Source: Sutcliffiella halmapala (GTDB lineage Bacteria; Bacillota; Bacilli; Bacillales; Bacillaceae_I). From it: a DNA stretch of 64,000 nucleotides. Every line of letters begins with the position of its first letter. Position 1 is the stretch's first letter. Made by a program: the position numbers and the translations under genes. The notes under the pieces were generated by a model. That model was not told the DNA's origin. It saw only the letters and a list, made by a program, of their open reading frames with translations, and searched no databases. The DNA is taken from NCBI RefSeq assembly GCF_002019665.1, contig NZ_KV917375.1, positions 2,646,702 to 2,710,701 on the forward strand, read 5' to 3'. This document shows positions 51,887 to 62,625 of this stretch, one piece after another.

Positions 51887-53155
51887 TTAAACTTCCAACA
51901 ATTTTTTACTTATTAAATTGTCAACCGCAGTACAAACCGCAATTTTCACGTGCGAATAGGTTAAACCACCTTGTACGTATGCTACGTATGGTGCACGTAT
52001 TGGACCATCTGCTGTTAATTCAATGCTCGCTCCTTGGATAAAGGTACCTGCAGCCATGATGACGTCATCTTCATAGCCAGGCATATAGTTGGCATATGGA
52101 GTGACATGCGAATTAACTGGGGATGCATATTGGATTGCTTGGCAAAAAGCAATCATTTTATCTTTGTCGTCAAACTGCACCGATTGAATTAGATCCGTTC
52201 TCGGCGCATCCCAACTAGGAGTTGTATTCATCCCAAACTCTTCTAGGAAAGCTGCTGTAAACATCGCTCCCTTGAGCGCTTGTCCAACTACATGTGGCGC
52301 TAAGAAAAACCCTTGATACATCTCTTGTAAGCTATAGAGGGATGCACCCGCCTCTGCACCGATTCCTGGAGAAGTCATACGGTATGAACAAGCTTCAACA
52401 AGCTTCTGTTTCCCAACGATGTATCCTCCTGTTTTCGCAATTCCTCCGCCCGGATTCTTGATAAGTGATCCAGCCATTAAATCCGCTCCAACATGACATG
52501 GTTCTAGCAGTTCAACAAATTCTCCATAACAGTTGTCGACAAATACTACGACATCTGACTTGATTTCTTTTACGAATGCAATCATTTCTTTTATTTCCTC
52601 TATCGTAAAAGAAGGACGAGTTGCATACCCTTTAGAACGCTGTATTCCGATCATCTTTGTGTTTGGTGTAATCGCCTTACTAACCGCTTCAAAATCAATA
52701 CTGCGGTTATTTCGTAAGTCGACCGTTTTGTATCCAATATTAAATTCTTTCAGGGAACCTACTCCAGAACCGCGGAGTCCAACTATCTCTTCTAAGGTGT
52801 CATAAGGCTTACCTGTTATATATACAAGTTCATCACCAGGGCGCAGTACACCGAAAAGAGCAATGGAAATCGCATGTGTGCCTGAGATGATTTGTGGGCG
52901 GACTAATCCTGCTTCAGCTCCAAATACTTCTGCATATATCTTTTCCAGTGTATCTCGGCCAGTATCATCATAGCCGTAGCCTGTGGTTGGTATGAAATGG
53001 GAGTCACTCACGCGATTTTGTTGGAAGCTTTGCAACACGCGAAATTGATTCGTCTCTATGTTCGCGTCCACTTGCTTGAATAGCTCTTGTAGCTTGTCTT
53101 CTACTTTCGTTACAATTGGTTGTATCGTTTCTCCATGCTGTAATAACTGAAACAT
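51887..53155 (-). CDS. ynbB: PLP-dependent aluminium-resistance/methionine gamma-lyase-like protein YnbB
   Basis: A 422-residue fold-type I PLP enzyme of the YnbB/aluminium-resistance group related to cystathionine/methionine gamma-lyases. The PLP lysine lies in AGSLIKNPGGGIAKTGG, and other family blocks are FIPTTGYGYDDTGRDTLEKI and RPQIISGTHAISIALFGVLR. The reaction is not established; the aluminium-resistance name comes from a plant-soil bacterium clone and has weak support. It follows hflX by 12 bases, as in B. subtilis. GAGGAG seven bases before the ATG at 53155 supports that start over one two codons earlier. Confidence 0.9.
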   Translation of the reverse strand: MFQLLQHGETIQPIVTKVEDKLQELFKQVDANIETNQFRVLQSFQQNRVSDSHFIPTTGYGYDDTGRDTLEKIYAEVFGAEAGLVRPQIISGTHAISIALFGVLRPGDELVYITGKPYDTLEEIVGLRGSGVGSLKEFNIGYKTVDLRNNRSIDFEAVSKAITPNTKMIGIQRSKGYATRPSFTIEEIKEMIAFVKEIKSDVVVFVDNCYGEFVELLEPCHVGADLMAGSLIKNPGGGIAKTGGYIVGKQKLVEACSYRMTSPGIGAEAGASLYSLQEMYQGFFLAPHVVGQALKGAMFTAAFLEEFGMNTTPSWDAPRTDLIQSVQFDDKDKMIAFCQAIQYASPVNSHVTPYANYMPGYEDDVIMAAGTFIQGASIELTADGPIRAPYVAYVQGGLTYSHVKIAVCTAVDNLISKKLLEV

Positions 53156-53167
53156 TGCCATTCTCCT

Positions 53168-54436
53168 CTAACTATGCGTTCTATTCTGTATATGCTGGGC
53201 TAATTTAGAATTATCAAAGTAGAAACCTTTTATTTCATAGCCTTCTTTTTCTTCGATAAAAGTTGTATCCTCTACAATCGTTTCTTGTTTCAATTGCGCC
53301 ATCAATTTCCCTTCGGAAGACGGAAGAAATATATGGTAAGTCTGCATTTCTTTTTTCATAAGATTTTCTATTTTACTAATTAGCGCTTGAATATCAGCTT
53401 TTTGTAATGCGCTAATATGCATCATTTCTTCGTTATAAGAAGGAACAAAGGACTCCGTTACTTCATCCTTTTTATTATAAATGGTTAGTACCGGTATTCC
53501 TTCCACATTTAAATCCTTTAATAGCTTATCTACCGTTTTTTCATGGTTAACATGATCCGGACTAGAGCTGTCTACAACATGGAGGATTAAATTAGCTTCT
53601 GTTACTTCCTCCAGAGTCGAACGGAATGCAGCAATGAGAGACGTAGGGAGGTCTTGGATAAACCCTACCGTATCTGTTAATAACGCTTGAAAACCTGACG
53701 GCAAAGCGACTTTCCTTGTCGTTGGATCAAGCGTTGCAAACAGTAGATTTTCTTCAAACGCCCCTGCTTCAGTTAATCGATTAAATATCGTCGATTTGCC
53801 CGCATTTGTGTAGCCTACCAAAGAGAGTTGAAAAGCTTGGTTTCGTTTACGTCTATCACGGTATCGTTCTCGGTGACTTACTATAGAAGAAAGTTGCTGC
53901 TTTATATCAACAATCCTTCTATTAATATGCCTTCTATCCGATTCAAGCTTTGTTTCCCCTGGCCCTCTTGTTCCGATACCACCAGCTAATCTCGACATTT
54001 CCACACCTTTACCTGTTAAGCGCGGCAGTAAATATTGTAGCTGAGCTAGTTCAACTTGAAGTTTACCTTCTTTTGATTTCGCTCTCTGTGCAAAGATATC
54101 TAAGATTAGCTGTGTTCGATCAATGATTCTAGCTCCAATCACTTTAGAGAGGTTTCTATTTTGACTTGGAGATAATTCGCCATTAAATATAACGATGTCT
54201 GGTTCAAGTTCTTCTTCTAATTGAACCAGTTCTTCTAATTTTCCTTTTCCTATATATGTAGCTGGATGAATCCGATCTCGTTTTTGAGTAAGTATTACTA
54301 ACACTTCTCCATTTGCCGTTTTCGTCAAAGATACCAGTTCATCTAAAGAATAAAGAAAGGAATCATCTTCATCCTTAGGCAATTGACAACTTATTAATAT
54401 AACTCGCTCTTTTTCTTTGTTTTGCGTGTCGTTCAA
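53168..54436 (-). CDS. hflX: Ribosome-associated GTPase HflX
   Basis: A protein of about 422 residues. The N-terminal HflX domain and linker (PATYIGKGKLEELVQLEEEL, QLQYLLPRLTGKGVEMSRLA with GGIGTRGPGETKLE) are followed by the G domain: G1 VGYTNAGKSTIFN, G3 TDTVGFIQDLPTSLIAAFRS and G4 YNKKDEV. HflX splits stalled or heat-damaged 70S ribosomes and, in some Firmicutes, gives macrolide-lincosamide tolerance. A TTG at 54436, eight bases after AAGGGG, is the likely start. It heads the hflX-ynbB unit. Confidence 0.94.
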   Translation of the reverse strand: MNDTQNKEKERVILISCQLPKDEDDSFLYSLDELVSLTKTANGEVLVILTQKRDRIHPATYIGKGKLEELVQLEEELEPDIVIFNGELSPSQNRNLSKVIGARIIDRTQLILDIFAQRAKSKEGKLQVELAQLQYLLPRLTGKGVEMSRLAGGIGTRGPGETKLESDRRHINRRIVDIKQQLSSIVSHRERYRDRRKRNQAFQLSLVGYTNAGKSTIFNRLTEAGAFEENLLFATLDPTTRKVALPSGFQALLTDTVGFIQDLPTSLIAAFRSTLEEVTEANLILHVVDSSSPDHVNHEKTVDKLLKDLNVEGIPVLTIYNKKDEVTESFVPSYNEEMMHISALQKADIQALISKIENLMKKEMQTYHIFLPSSEGKLMAQLKQETIVEDTTFIEEKEGYEIKGFYFDNSKLAQHIQNRTHS

Positions 54437-54631
54437 GCACAATACCCCTTTTTCTATAAAATAAATGCATTATTTACATGACTTATTAAATATTTAGTGA
54501 TGAAGTTCAACCTAATCATATCAAAATATCGTTTATTTCTCTAATATTTCTTCGATAACTATTGATTTCCTATAGGATTCTATATAAAATCAGGAAGGCT
54601 TTAATGTTTTTGTAAGAGAGTGAGTGATTAA

Positions 54632-55240
54632 ATGACTTGGGAAGTATTTAGTATTATCGGTACGATTGCCTTCGCCATAAGTGGGGCGATTGTCGCAATG
54701 GAAGAAGAATATGATATCCTTGGGGTTTATATATTAGGTATTGTAACCGCATTTGGCGGAGGAGCTATCCGGAATTTATTGATTGGAGTCCCTGTATCGG
54801 CACTATGGGGTCAAGGCATGCTGTTTCAAGTTGCTCTAGTAGCAATGACAGCTGTATTCTTATTTCCAAATAATTTATTACGTCATTGGAGAAAGTGGGG
54901 GAATTTCTTTGACGCGATTGGATTGGCAGCCTTTGCAATCCAGGGTGCCCTCTATGCTACCAATATGAACCATCCCATTAGCGCAGTTGTCGTGGCCGCA
55001 GTGCTTACGGGAAGTGGTGGCGGAATAGTTCGTGACTTACTAGCAGGGAGAAAGCCGTTAGTATTACGTGCAGAAATTTATGCAGCTTGGGCCATACTAG
55101 CAGGTTTAGTTATTGGCTTTGGGATAGCAAGCTCCCCCTTCCAACTCTTTGTCCTTTTCATCGGTATCGTTGTGTTACGAGTACTTTCTTACACGTATAA
55201 ATGGAGATTACCGAACAGAGCTCTACAGCAGCAAGCTTAG
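54632..55240 (+). CDS. TRIC-type cation channel family protein (UPF0126)
   Basis: A 202-residue protein with seven membrane helices arranged as two repeats, each with a glycine-rich kinked motif: FGGGAIRNLLIG and GSGGGIVRDLLAGRKP. These are the marks of the UPF0126/TRIC family; prokaryotic members form trimeric potassium-permeable channels. The ATG at 54632 has GAGAGTGAGTG before it. It lies between hflX and spoVK, a place where B. subtilis has no such gene, and is read in the opposite direction to both. Confidence 0.9.
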   Translation: MTWEVFSIIGTIAFAISGAIVAMEEEYDILGVYILGIVTAFGGGAIRNLLIGVPVSALWGQGMLFQVALVAMTAVFLFPNNLLRHWRKWGNFFDAIGLAAFAIQGALYATNMNHPISAVVVAAVLTGSGGGIVRDLLAGRKPLVLRAEIYAAWAILAGLVIGFGIASSPFQLFVLFIGIVVLRVLSYTYKWRLPNRALQQQA

Positions 55241-55275
55241 CTAGCATTTTACCAACTTGATAAAAGACGAGTAGA

Positions 55276-55311
55276 GAAGATGGTGTAGAAATTACGCCAT
55301 CTTCTTTATTT
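55276..55311 (+). terminator. Intrinsic terminator of the TRIC-type gene
   Basis: GAAGATGG pairs with CCATCTTC, with TGT/ACG inside, followed by TTTATTTTT. Confidence 0.85.
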
Positions 55312-55360
55312 TTCGCTAATCGCAGTAAAATAAAAAAACCGCTCTATTACTCAGCGGCTA

Positions 55361-56308
55361 TCACCATTGCAAAACCAAGTCTTTCCCTTCAATTTTCATC
55401 AATTCACTTTTATCAAACCGATCAAGTGTTAGTAGTCTCATTGCCTGCGTTCGAATTGATTTCTCTAGGATATTTCGAATATAACGCCCGTTACTAAATG
55501 CAGTTGGTAACAGCATATTTTTCATTTGATTAAGATGATCCCGCAGTTTCCATTCCGCTTCTTTACTAAGTACATACTCTCTTTCTTTAAGCATCTTCAT
55601 GCAAATTTCCATCAACTCATCTACAGTGTAGTCCGGGAAATCTACAATTATCGGAAACCGAGATACTAAGCCGGGATTGGTGCGTAGGAATTCTTCCATT
55701 TCTCGTTGATAACCAGCAAGAATTAAAATAAAATCATGCTGCTTATCCTCCATATGCTTCACAAGTGTGTCAATTGCTTCTTTTCCAAAATCCTTTTCCC
55801 CACCCCTTGCTAGCGAATAAGCTTCATCGACAAAAAGAATGCCTCCAAGTGCTTTTTTTACAAGATCGCGTGTTTTCTGAGCAGTATGGCCAATATATTC
55901 CCCCACTAGATCTGCTCTTTCTGCTTCTATTAAATGACCTTTCGTTAAAACATTCATATCACAAAATAATTTCCCTATCAGTCTGGCAACTGTTGTTTTT
56001 CCAGTACCAGGGTTTCCTTTAAACATCATGTGTAATACTTGTTTTTCTGCTTTGAGCCCTACCTCTTCACGTTTTTTATTCACATAGATCCAAGCATAAA
56101 TTTCTTTAACTACCTTTTTCATCTCTTGAAGGCCGATCAACTCTCCTAATTCCCGCTCTATATCTTTTAAAATGGCATGTTTAGGATACGTATACTGTTC
56201 CTCGATAGTTTGTGTGGGGATATGAGTAACTTTTATTTGCTTTTTCTGTCCATTCAGGACAATATTTATTTTCCCATTATTATTAGTCATCGACTGTTCC
56301 AAGAGCAT
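55361..56308 (-). CDS. spoVK: Stage V sporulation protein K, AAA ATPase
   Basis: A 315-residue CbxX/CfqX-type AAA ATPase. Walker A is FKGNPGTGKTTVARLIG, Walker B GILFVDEAYSLARGG, sensor 1 ILILAGYQREMEEF, and the arginine-finger block LVSRFPIIVDFPDYT; the pore-loop GEYIGHTAQKT is also typical. SpoVK is needed late in B. subtilis sporulation for spore maturation, by an unknown action, and is read by sigma-E in the mother cell. A TTG at 56302 with GAGGTG seven bases before it may be the true start; the ATG at 56308 lies nearly on the ribosome site. Terminators isolate it from hfq upstream. Confidence 0.9.
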   Translation of the reverse strand: MLLEQSMTNNNGKINIVLNGQKKQIKVTHIPTQTIEEQYTYPKHAILKDIERELGELIGLQEMKKVVKEIYAWIYVNKKREEVGLKAEKQVLHMMFKGNPGTGKTTVARLIGKLFCDMNVLTKGHLIEAERADLVGEYIGHTAQKTRDLVKKALGGILFVDEAYSLARGGEKDFGKEAIDTLVKHMEDKQHDFILILAGYQREMEEFLRTNPGLVSRFPIIVDFPDYTVDELMEICMKMLKEREYVLSKEAEWKLRDHLNQMKNMLLPTAFSNGRYIRNILEKSIRTQAMRLLTLDRFDKSELMKIEGKDLVLQW

Positions 56309-56648
56309 TCACCTCACATTCCGAACGTACCAAAATAATCAGCTCTTGCTGTATTTGTGACAAATCCCATACAAATACCAATAATCACGCCTTGCTTCGA
56401 GCCGATTCTACATTTTTTTGGATTCTTTCATCATTCTGTTGACAAATTTGTCAGATTATGCGCTTTCCCGAGAAATAATGAGGAATTTATTCATCCCTAG
56501 CATTAAGCCATAAAAAACAAATGGAGAGAATATCTCCATTTATTAACTAACTATATGTTCAGATTATTTGGAACATGAATATTTATTTGGAAGTGTCCGG
56601 TTTACCATCGACAAGCATGACGCATCCACGGAGTATTGACCTACAAAA
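56309..56648. other. Intergenic region between hfq and spoVK
   Basis: It holds one hairpin terminator (56519-56541) and must contain the spoVK promoter, but I could not pick out a sigma-E type -35/-10 pair with confidence. No coding sequence is seen. Confidence 0.4.
56519..56541 (-). terminator. Second intrinsic terminator after hfq
   Basis: AAATGGAGA pairs with TCTCCATTT around GAATA; on the minus strand TGTTTTTTATGG follows. Confidence 0.75.
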
Positions 56649-56672
56649 AAAACCAGCAGTTACGCTGGTTTT
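56649..56672 (-). terminator. Intrinsic terminator of hfq
   Basis: AAAACCAGC pairs with GCTGGTTTT around AGTTAC, followed by a T run on the minus strand. The stop codon of hfq lies at its edge. Confidence 0.9.
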
Positions 56673-56898
56673 AAGCTTCTGTTTCAATTTGGACATTTTT
56701 TGATGGAGAAAAAGTTGAAATAGCATGTTTATAAATTAACTGTTGCTTGCCTTCGGTTTCTAACAAAACAGTAAAATTATCAAATCCCTTAATTAATCCT
56801 CTTAGCTGAAACCCATTTAGTAAAAATACGGTGACATTTGTACCATCTTTTCTTAGTTGATTAAGAAATTGATCTTGGATATTAATTGATTGCTTCAT
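56671..56898 (-). CDS. hfq: RNA chaperone Hfq
   Basis: A 75-residue Hfq, near the B. subtilis length of 73. The Sm1 motif ([20 protein letters not shown] then FTVLLE) and Sm2 motif ([10 protein letters not shown]) are intact, including the KH pair that binds the uridine 3' end of sRNAs. Hfq forms hexameric rings; in Bacillus its role in sRNA regulation is limited. The gene follows miaA by 30 bases, the order seen in most bacteria, and is the last gene before two terminators. Confidence 0.97.
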   Translation of the reverse strand: MKQSINIQDQFLNQLRKDGTNVTVFLLNGFQLRGLIKGFDNFTVLLETEGKQQLIYKHAISTFSPSKNVQIETEA

Positions 56899-56928
56899 CT
56901 TTTCGTCCTCCTCTTATCTCTATATTTG

Positions 56929-57882
56929 TTACTTATTCGCTTCAAGTTTGAGCTTTCCTGCTACAAATGAAAAAATTTCATCTAACTTTTCCTCAAAGTC
57001 TGCATCGGTCATATCAAACCAGGTGACATCCATTTTATTTCGGAACCAGGTTAGCTGACGTTTCGCATATCTTCTTGAGTTTTGTTTTAATGCATCAACA
57101 GCCTGTTCTTTAGTCACTTTGCCATCAAAATAGGCGTAAATCTCTTTGTACCCGATTGCTTGGATAGACTGGCATTCTCGAATACCTTTTCGATAAAGTT
57201 TTTCTACTTCTTCCAAAAGGCCTTCTTTCACCATTAAATCTACTCGTAAATTAATTCTATCATATAATGTTTCACGATCCATAGTTAAACCAACATACGC
57301 AACATCATACAATAGCTCCTGATTCTGGGACTGCTGATACTCCGTCATCGTCTTTCCGGTAGAATAAAACACTTCTAGCGCCCGAATGACTCTTCGCACA
57401 TTATTGGGATGAATATTTTCAGCGCTTATTGGATCAATACGCCTAAGCTCTTCATATACTTCTTCAATCCCCTGCTCCAGCACTTGCTTTTCAATTCGAA
57501 GACGAATTTCTTCATCTTTTCCAGTGTCAGAAAACTGGTAATCATACAAAACAGATTGGATGTAGAGTCCAGTTCCCCCAGCAATAATAGGAACACAGCC
57601 TTTTTGAGTAATATTTTGAATAAGCTTTCGTACATCTTGTTGGAATTCTGCTACGGAGTATGGTTCAGTAGGCTCTTTAATATCTATTAGGTAATGGGGG
57701 ACACCTTGCATTTCCTCGTGTGTAACCTTTGCTGTGCCGATATCCATTTCCTTGTAGATTTGCATCGAGTCTCCACTAATGATTTCTCCATTCACTCTTT
57801 TTGCTAACTCCACACTTAATTTCGTTTTTCCAACTGCTGTTGGACCAATAATAACAATTACCTTTTGCTTCTCTCCCAACAC
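56929..57882 (-). CDS. miaA: tRNA dimethylallyltransferase MiaA
   Basis: A 317-residue MiaA. It moves dimethylallyl from its diphosphate to N6 of adenosine 37 in tRNAs that read codons starting with U; MiaB, encoded at the window's right edge, then adds the methylthio group. Motifs are the P-loop (IGPTAVGKTKLSVELA), ISGDSMQIYKEMDIGTAK, GGTGLYIQSVLYDYQFSD and the C-terminal RRYAKRQLTWFRN. The first codon is a GTG at 57882, followed by TTG; GAGAGTGAATGC is the ribosome site, so either can start. It lies 100 bases after mutL. Confidence 0.96.
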   Translation of the reverse strand: MLGEKQKVIVIIGPTAVGKTKLSVELAKRVNGEIISGDSMQIYKEMDIGTAKVTHEEMQGVPHYLIDIKEPTEPYSVAEFQQDVRKLIQNITQKGCVPIIAGGTGLYIQSVLYDYQFSDTGKDEEIRLRIEKQVLEQGIEEVYEELRRIDPISAENIHPNNVRRVIRALEVFYSTGKTMTEYQQSQNQELLYDVAYVGLTMDRETLYDRINLRVDLMVKEGLLEEVEKLYRKGIRECQSIQAIGYKEIYAYFDGKVTKEQAVDALKQNSRRYAKRQLTWFRNKMDVTWFDMTDADFEEKLDEIFSFVAGKLKLEANK

Positions 57883-57982
57883 GCATTCACTCTCTCAACT
57901 AATCTATATCACAAGATTTCATTATACCCATTTCCCTATGGGTTCAATCCATTTTTTACGTAATTATGAAGTTTTTAGTGCA

Positions 57983-59869
57983 CTACATTACTCGCTTAAA
58001 CATTTTCTCCATGTCATAGGTGGAAAAATGAATTAATATAGGTCTACCATGAGGACATGTAAAAGGATTTTCCGCTTTTCTTAACGTATCCAACAGGGCA
58101 GCTATTTCTTCATTTCGCAAATGGTGGTTTGCCTTTATTGCAGCTTTACAACTCATCATGATAGCTGCTTCCTCTCGCAAATCTGAAAGTTTAATCTTTT
58201 TCTTCTCCATCACTTGCTCCATCATCTCGTCAATAATTTCGCGTTCCTCGCCCTTCGGAAACCATACTGGATGAGCTTTGACGATAAATGTTTGATGACC
58301 AAATGGCTCTAGAAAAACTCCTACTTCTCGAAAGGCCTCCACATGTTCTTCTAAAAATAAATACTCATCCATTGAACATTCTATTGTTAGTGGAACAAGA
58401 AGTTCTTGCAGATTTCTGTCCTCTTGCCCAAGCTTACGATAAAAGTATTCATAATTAATTCTTTCCTGTGCGGCATGTTGATCGATAAGATATAGCCCAT
58501 TTTCATTTTGTGCCAGAATATAGGTGCCATGCATTTGACCGATTGGATAAAGTTGAGGAATTCTCGTGGATTCCGCTTCCATTACTACCGGTTCCTCTTC
58601 TTCCCTTCCTTCATCTTGACTGTCAATGTAACTCGATTCTTCTATATAATCTTCTATTTCACGCTCAGTTGGCTCAGGTGCTATGTCTTCTTTTACTATA
58701 GAAAAATCCGTGTCCTCTACTTTTTGTTTCGGTGATTGTTCTATTTCTGAAAAGAGCGAAGGTATCCTGCTATTAGATAGTTCCTCGTTCTCACTTTTAT
58801 GTTCTAATGTAAAAGTTTGCTGGAACGGTTTTTCCTCCTGTAAATAGCTTGTAGTTTTTCTAGGAGTATTGGAAGGAATAAGTTGTTTCGATTGAAACAC
58901 TGCTTTTATTCCATCAGCAATTAAACGATATAGCTCATCTTCTTTACTTAACCGTACCTCCAGTTTGGCTGGATGCACGTTTACATCGACCAGTAGCGGA
59001 TCCATATCTACTTGTAGGTAGCATATTGGAAATCTTCCAATTGGTAAAAGAGTATGGTACCCCTCTTGAATAGCTCGAATAATAGTATAGTTCTTTACAT
59101 TTCTACCATTTATAATAGTTGAAATATAATTTTTAGATGCTCTTGTTATTTCTGGTAGAGCAATATAGCCTCTTACTTCAAAATCTAAGGAGGTAAAGGA
59201 AATAGGAATCATTTTCTTGGCAATGTTCATTCCATAAATGGCAGCTAGAACATGAAGGCTATCTCCGCTTCCATTAGTTGCGAGCATTCGCTTTCCGTTA
59301 TGGCTCAAACGAAAGGAGATGGAAGGGTGAGCAAGTGCCAAGCGATTGACTAAATCTGAAATATTACCAAGCTCTGTATGAATCGTTTTCATATATTTTA
59401 AGCGAGCAGGTGTGTTAAAAAACAAATGCTGAACGACAATATCTGTTCCTTTCCTACTACTTGCCATTTCATGGGTTTCTAAATGACCACCTTTTAGTTT
59501 TAAATAGGTGCCAGGCCCATCACCAGTGCTAGTTGTGAGTTCGAAAATAGAAACAGAAGCAATACTCGGCAAGGCTTCTCCTCTGAATCCTAATGTTCGA
59601 ATGCGGAACAGATCATTTTCATTCTTAATCTTGCTTGTCGCATGGCGTTGAAAAGCGGTAATGGAGTCATCTTGGTCCATTCCATCTCCATTGTCTAGCA
59701 CGCGAATTTTCGTTAATCCAGCTTCTTCTAATTCGATTTCGATAATAGTAGAATTTGCGTCGATAGCATTTTCCACAAGTTCTTTTACAACAGATGCAGG
59801 TCTCTCGACAACTTCTCCAGCCGCTATTTTATTGGCCAAGCTTTCATCTAATTGAATAATCTTCCCCAT
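57983..59869 (-). CDS. mutL: DNA mismatch repair protein MutL
   Basis: A 628-residue MutL. The N-terminal GHKL ATPase motifs are [16 protein letters not shown] and [13 protein letters not shown]. The C-terminal domain has the endonuclease motif [12 protein letters not shown] (DQHA-x2-E-x4-E) and [11 protein letters not shown], so it is a nicking-type MutL as in other bacteria that lack MutH. It links MutS recognition to strand excision. The middle linker (about residues 335-430) is acidic and variable. It starts 18 bases after mutS, in one operon. Confidence 0.97.
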   Translation of the reverse strand: MGKIIQLDESLANKIAAGEVVERPASVVKELVENAIDANSTIIEIELEEAGLTKIRVLDNGDGMDQDDSITAFQRHATSKIKNENDLFRIRTLGFRGEALPSIASVSIFELTTSTGDGPGTYLKLKGGHLETHEMASSRKGTDIVVQHLFFNTPARLKYMKTIHTELGNISDLVNRLALAHPSISFRLSHNGKRMLATNGSGDSLHVLAAIYGMNIAKKMIPISFTSLDFEVRGYIALPEITRASKNYISTIINGRNVKNYTIIRAIQEGYHTLLPIGRFPICYLQVDMDPLLVDVNVHPAKLEVRLSKEDELYRLIADGIKAVFQSKQLIPSNTPRKTTSYLQEEKPFQQTFTLEHKSENEELSNSRIPSLFSEIEQSPKQKVEDTDFSIVKEDIAPEPTEREIEDYIEESSYIDSQDEGREEEEPVVMEAESTRIPQLYPIGQMHGTYILAQNENGLYLIDQHAAQERINYEYFYRKLGQEDRNLQELLVPLTIECSMDEYLFLEEHVEAFREVGVFLEPFGHQTFIVKAHPVWFPKGEEREIIDEMMEQVMEKKKIKLSDLREEAAIMMSCKAAIKANHHLRNEEIAALLDTLRKAENPFTCPHGRPILIHFSTYDMEKMFKRVM

Positions 59870-59887
59870 CCTATTCCCTCCTTTCTT

Positions 59888-62488
59888 TTATTTTTTCGTT
59901 TTAAGTAGCTTTTGAATTTCATATAATTTATTTAGTGCATCCATTGGTGTCGTATCTAATAAATCCATTTTTTTAATCTTGGCTATTGCTTGTGCCTCTT
60001 GCTTGTTAAGCTTTTCATCATTTGGTACTCTCTCCTCTTTCACTTCAAAGAATGAAAGTTGCGTTAGCGGATCTTTACTCTGTTCCCTTACTTGTGGGAT
60101 ATTGACTTTTTCTGGTGTAGCTTCTAGTTTTTCTAGGATGGATTGCGCACGTTCAATCAACTCTTTTGGAAGCTCTGCAAGCTCCGCAACATGAATTCCA
60201 TAGCTTTTATCTGCTGGTCCCTCTTTCATTTTATGAAGGAATACAACTTTCCCATTCTGCTCAACAACACTCACATGAATATTTTTAAGCTTGTCCAGCT
60301 CTTGATCTAAGGTGGTTAGCTCATGATAATGTGTGGAGAATAAGGTTTTTGCACCAATTTTATCATGAATATATTCTATTAAAGCTTGAGCTAGTGCCAT
60401 GCCATCATAGGTAGACGTTCCTCGACCTATCTCGTCAAACAAAATTAAACTATTTTGCGTTGCATAGACGATGGCATTTCGTGCTTCTAGCATCTCTACC
60501 ATAAAGGTACTTTGACCAGAAATCAAATCATCTGCCGCACCAATTCTAGTGAATATTTGATCAAAAATCGGGAGAGATGCTTCTGTCGCGGGCACAAAAC
60601 AACCAATTTGCGCGAGAATAGCCGTTAATGCCACTTGACGCATATAGGTGCTTTTACCAGACATGTTCGGCCCTGTAATCAGGAGCATTTCATTTTCTCT
60701 ATCCATCCAACTATCATTTGGTACATATTCATTAGAATCCATGACCTTTTCAACAACCGGATGACGCCCATCCTTTATATATATTTTGCGTTCATCATTA
60801 AAGGATGGTTTTGTATAATGTCTTTCCTCACTAATCGTTGCAAAGCACTGCAAGACATCGATTCCACTAACCGCTTTTGCTAATTTTTGAAGTCTTGGAA
60901 TAAATCCTTTTACTTCCTCTCGAAGTTTCAGAAAAAGCTCATACTCCAATGCAATGATCTTTTCTTCTGCTTCTAAAATGAGTGTTTCTTTTTCTTTCAA
61001 TTCTTCAGTAATATAACGTTCTGCGTTTGCAAGAGTTTGCTTTCGTTCATAGCGTCCCTCAGGAAGCGTGGATATGTTCGCCTTCGTTATCTCGATATAA
61101 TAACCAAAAATTCTGTTATAGCCTATTTTTAAAGAACGAATTCCTGTCAGTTCGCGCTCTCTTTTTTCGAGCTCTGCTATCCAGGTCTTCCCATTTCTTC
61201 TTGCATCACGATATTTATCTAATTCCTCGTGGAAGCCATCTTTCATCATATTCCCTTCTTTGACAGAAAGGGCAGGCTGCTCAACTAAACTATCGTGTAA
61301 TAATCCGGTTAATTCCGTACATTCATCCATATTTTCTAATACAGAGGTCATATCAATAGGAAGTCCTGCTAATAGTTCTTTCAAGCTAGGAATTTGTGAT
61401 AATGATTTACGTAGCTGTACTAGATCTCGAGCATTGACATTTCCAAATGCAACCCGACCAGCAAGTCTTTCTAAATCATACACTTCTTTAAGAAGCTCAC
61501 GGATTTCCTGTCTCGTAAAATACTCTTTCATTAAGGTTTCTACTATTTCATGACGTTTTTCTATTTGATCTTTTTTTATCAATGGACGGTCTACCCATTG
61601 CTTTAATAATCTTCCACCCATTGCCGTTACGGTTTGATCAAGTAACCAGAGCAAGGAGCCTTTTTTTCCTTTAGATCGGATTGTTTCGGTTAATTCAAGG
61701 TTTCTTTTAGAAAACAAGTCGATTTTCATCGCATGATCTAACTCATAAAATAGCGCAGGTTGCAAGTGATCAAGGCTTCGTTTTTGCGTTCGTTTTAGAT
61801 AGTGCAGAAGACGCCCAACCGTTATTAGTAGTTTTTCTTGCTCTAGCTTGTCTACTAAATGGATAAATTCTTGCGGAATAGTTTTTGCTTGTTCATAAGA
61901 GAAGGTAACAATCATTCTCTCTTTCAACATTTGAATAATACTCTCTGGGAAACTATCCTCCACTACTACCTCTTTAGCCCCAATAGAATATACTTCATTA
62001 ATTAATTGCTGAACGGGACCAGAAATAATAGTTGTGTGCATTTCCCCTGTTGAAAGGTCTGCAAATGCCAAACCAAATGTTTCGTCACCAAAATCTGTTA
62101 AGGTGGTTAAGAAATTATTTTGCTTATCACTTAACCCTTTTCCCTCCATCACCGTACCAGGGGTGACAAGTTGAACGACTTCTCGTTTAACAACCCCTTT
62201 CGTGAGTTTCGGATCTTCCACTTGTTCACATATTGCTACTTTAAAGCCTTTATTAATTAATTGCTCTATATAATTAGGAGCCGCATGATGAGGAACTCCA
62301 CACATCGGGATGCGCTCTTTGCCCCCTCCATCGCGGCTTGTTAATGTAATCTCTAGTTCTTGTGATGCGTTGACTGCATCATCAAAGAACATTTCATAAA
62401 AGTCTCCCAGACGAAAAAATAAAAAGGCATCCTGGTAATCTGCCTTCACTCGTAAGTATTGTTGTATCATAGGCGTATAAGAAGCCAT
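59888..62488 (-). CDS. mutS: DNA mismatch recognition protein MutS
   Basis: An 866-residue MutS. The mismatch-reading Phe-x-Glu is in [13 protein letters not shown] near residue 35. The ATPase domain has Walker [19 protein letters not shown], Walker [17 protein letters not shown] and FSTHYHELT; the C-terminal beta-clamp motif QLSFFEV is seen. It detects mispairs and recruits MutL. The ATG at 62488 with TTGGGGGAA before it is the start; the longer frame is not supported. It heads the mutS-mutL unit, separated from cotE by a terminator. Confidence 0.98.
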   Translation of the reverse strand: MASYTPMIQQYLRVKADYQDAFLFFRLGDFYEMFFDDAVNASQELEITLTSRDGGGKERIPMCGVPHHAAPNYIEQLINKGFKVAICEQVEDPKLTKGVVKREVVQLVTPGTVMEGKGLSDKQNNFLTTLTDFGDETFGLAFADLSTGEMHTTIISGPVQQLINEVYSIGAKEVVVEDSFPESIIQMLKERMIVTFSYEQAKTIPQEFIHLVDKLEQEKLLITVGRLLHYLKRTQKRSLDHLQPALFYELDHAMKIDLFSKRNLELTETIRSKGKKGSLLWLLDQTVTAMGGRLLKQWVDRPLIKKDQIEKRHEIVETLMKEYFTRQEIRELLKEVYDLERLAGRVAFGNVNARDLVQLRKSLSQIPSLKELLAGLPIDMTSVLENMDECTELTGLLHDSLVEQPALSVKEGNMMKDGFHEELDKYRDARRNGKTWIAELEKRERELTGIRSLKIGYNRIFGYYIEITKANISTLPEGRYERKQTLANAERYITEELKEKETLILEAEEKIIALEYELFLKLREEVKGFIPRLQKLAKAVSGIDVLQCFATISEERHYTKPSFNDERKIYIKDGRHPVVEKVMDSNEYVPNDSWMDRENEMLLITGPNMSGKSTYMRQVALTAILAQIGCFVPATEASLPIFDQIFTRIGAADDLISGQSTFMVEMLEARNAIVYATQNSLILFDEIGRGTSTYDGMALAQALIEYIHDKIGAKTLFSTHYHELTTLDQELDKLKNIHVSVVEQNGKVVFLHKMKEGPADKSYGIHVAELAELPKELIERAQSILEKLEATPEKVNIPQVREQSKDPLTQLSFFEVKEERVPNDEKLNKQEAQAIAKIKKMDLLDTTPMDALNKLYEIQKLLKTKK

Positions 62489-62594
62489 GTTATTCCCCCA
62501 ACTATTTTCCATTGTTTTAGCTGTTTAATTATATCATATTTTACAGATCCCTTATAGGAAAGTTACGTGTGGAAGTAAAAAGAAACAAAAAGAA

Positions 62595-62619
62595 AACTAG
62601 GAAGCAAACCTCCCTAGTA
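62595..62619 (-). terminator. Intrinsic terminator of cotE
   Basis: ACTAGGAAG pairs with CTCCCTAGT with one mismatch; on the minus strand TTTTCTTTTTG follows. It lies just after the cotE stop. Confidence 0.75.
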
Positions 62620-62625
62620 ATCTTA

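Noticed and set aside
57426-57690. Overlapping open frames on both strands inside miaA
   Set aside because: Shadows of the miaA reading frame, with no ribosome sites.
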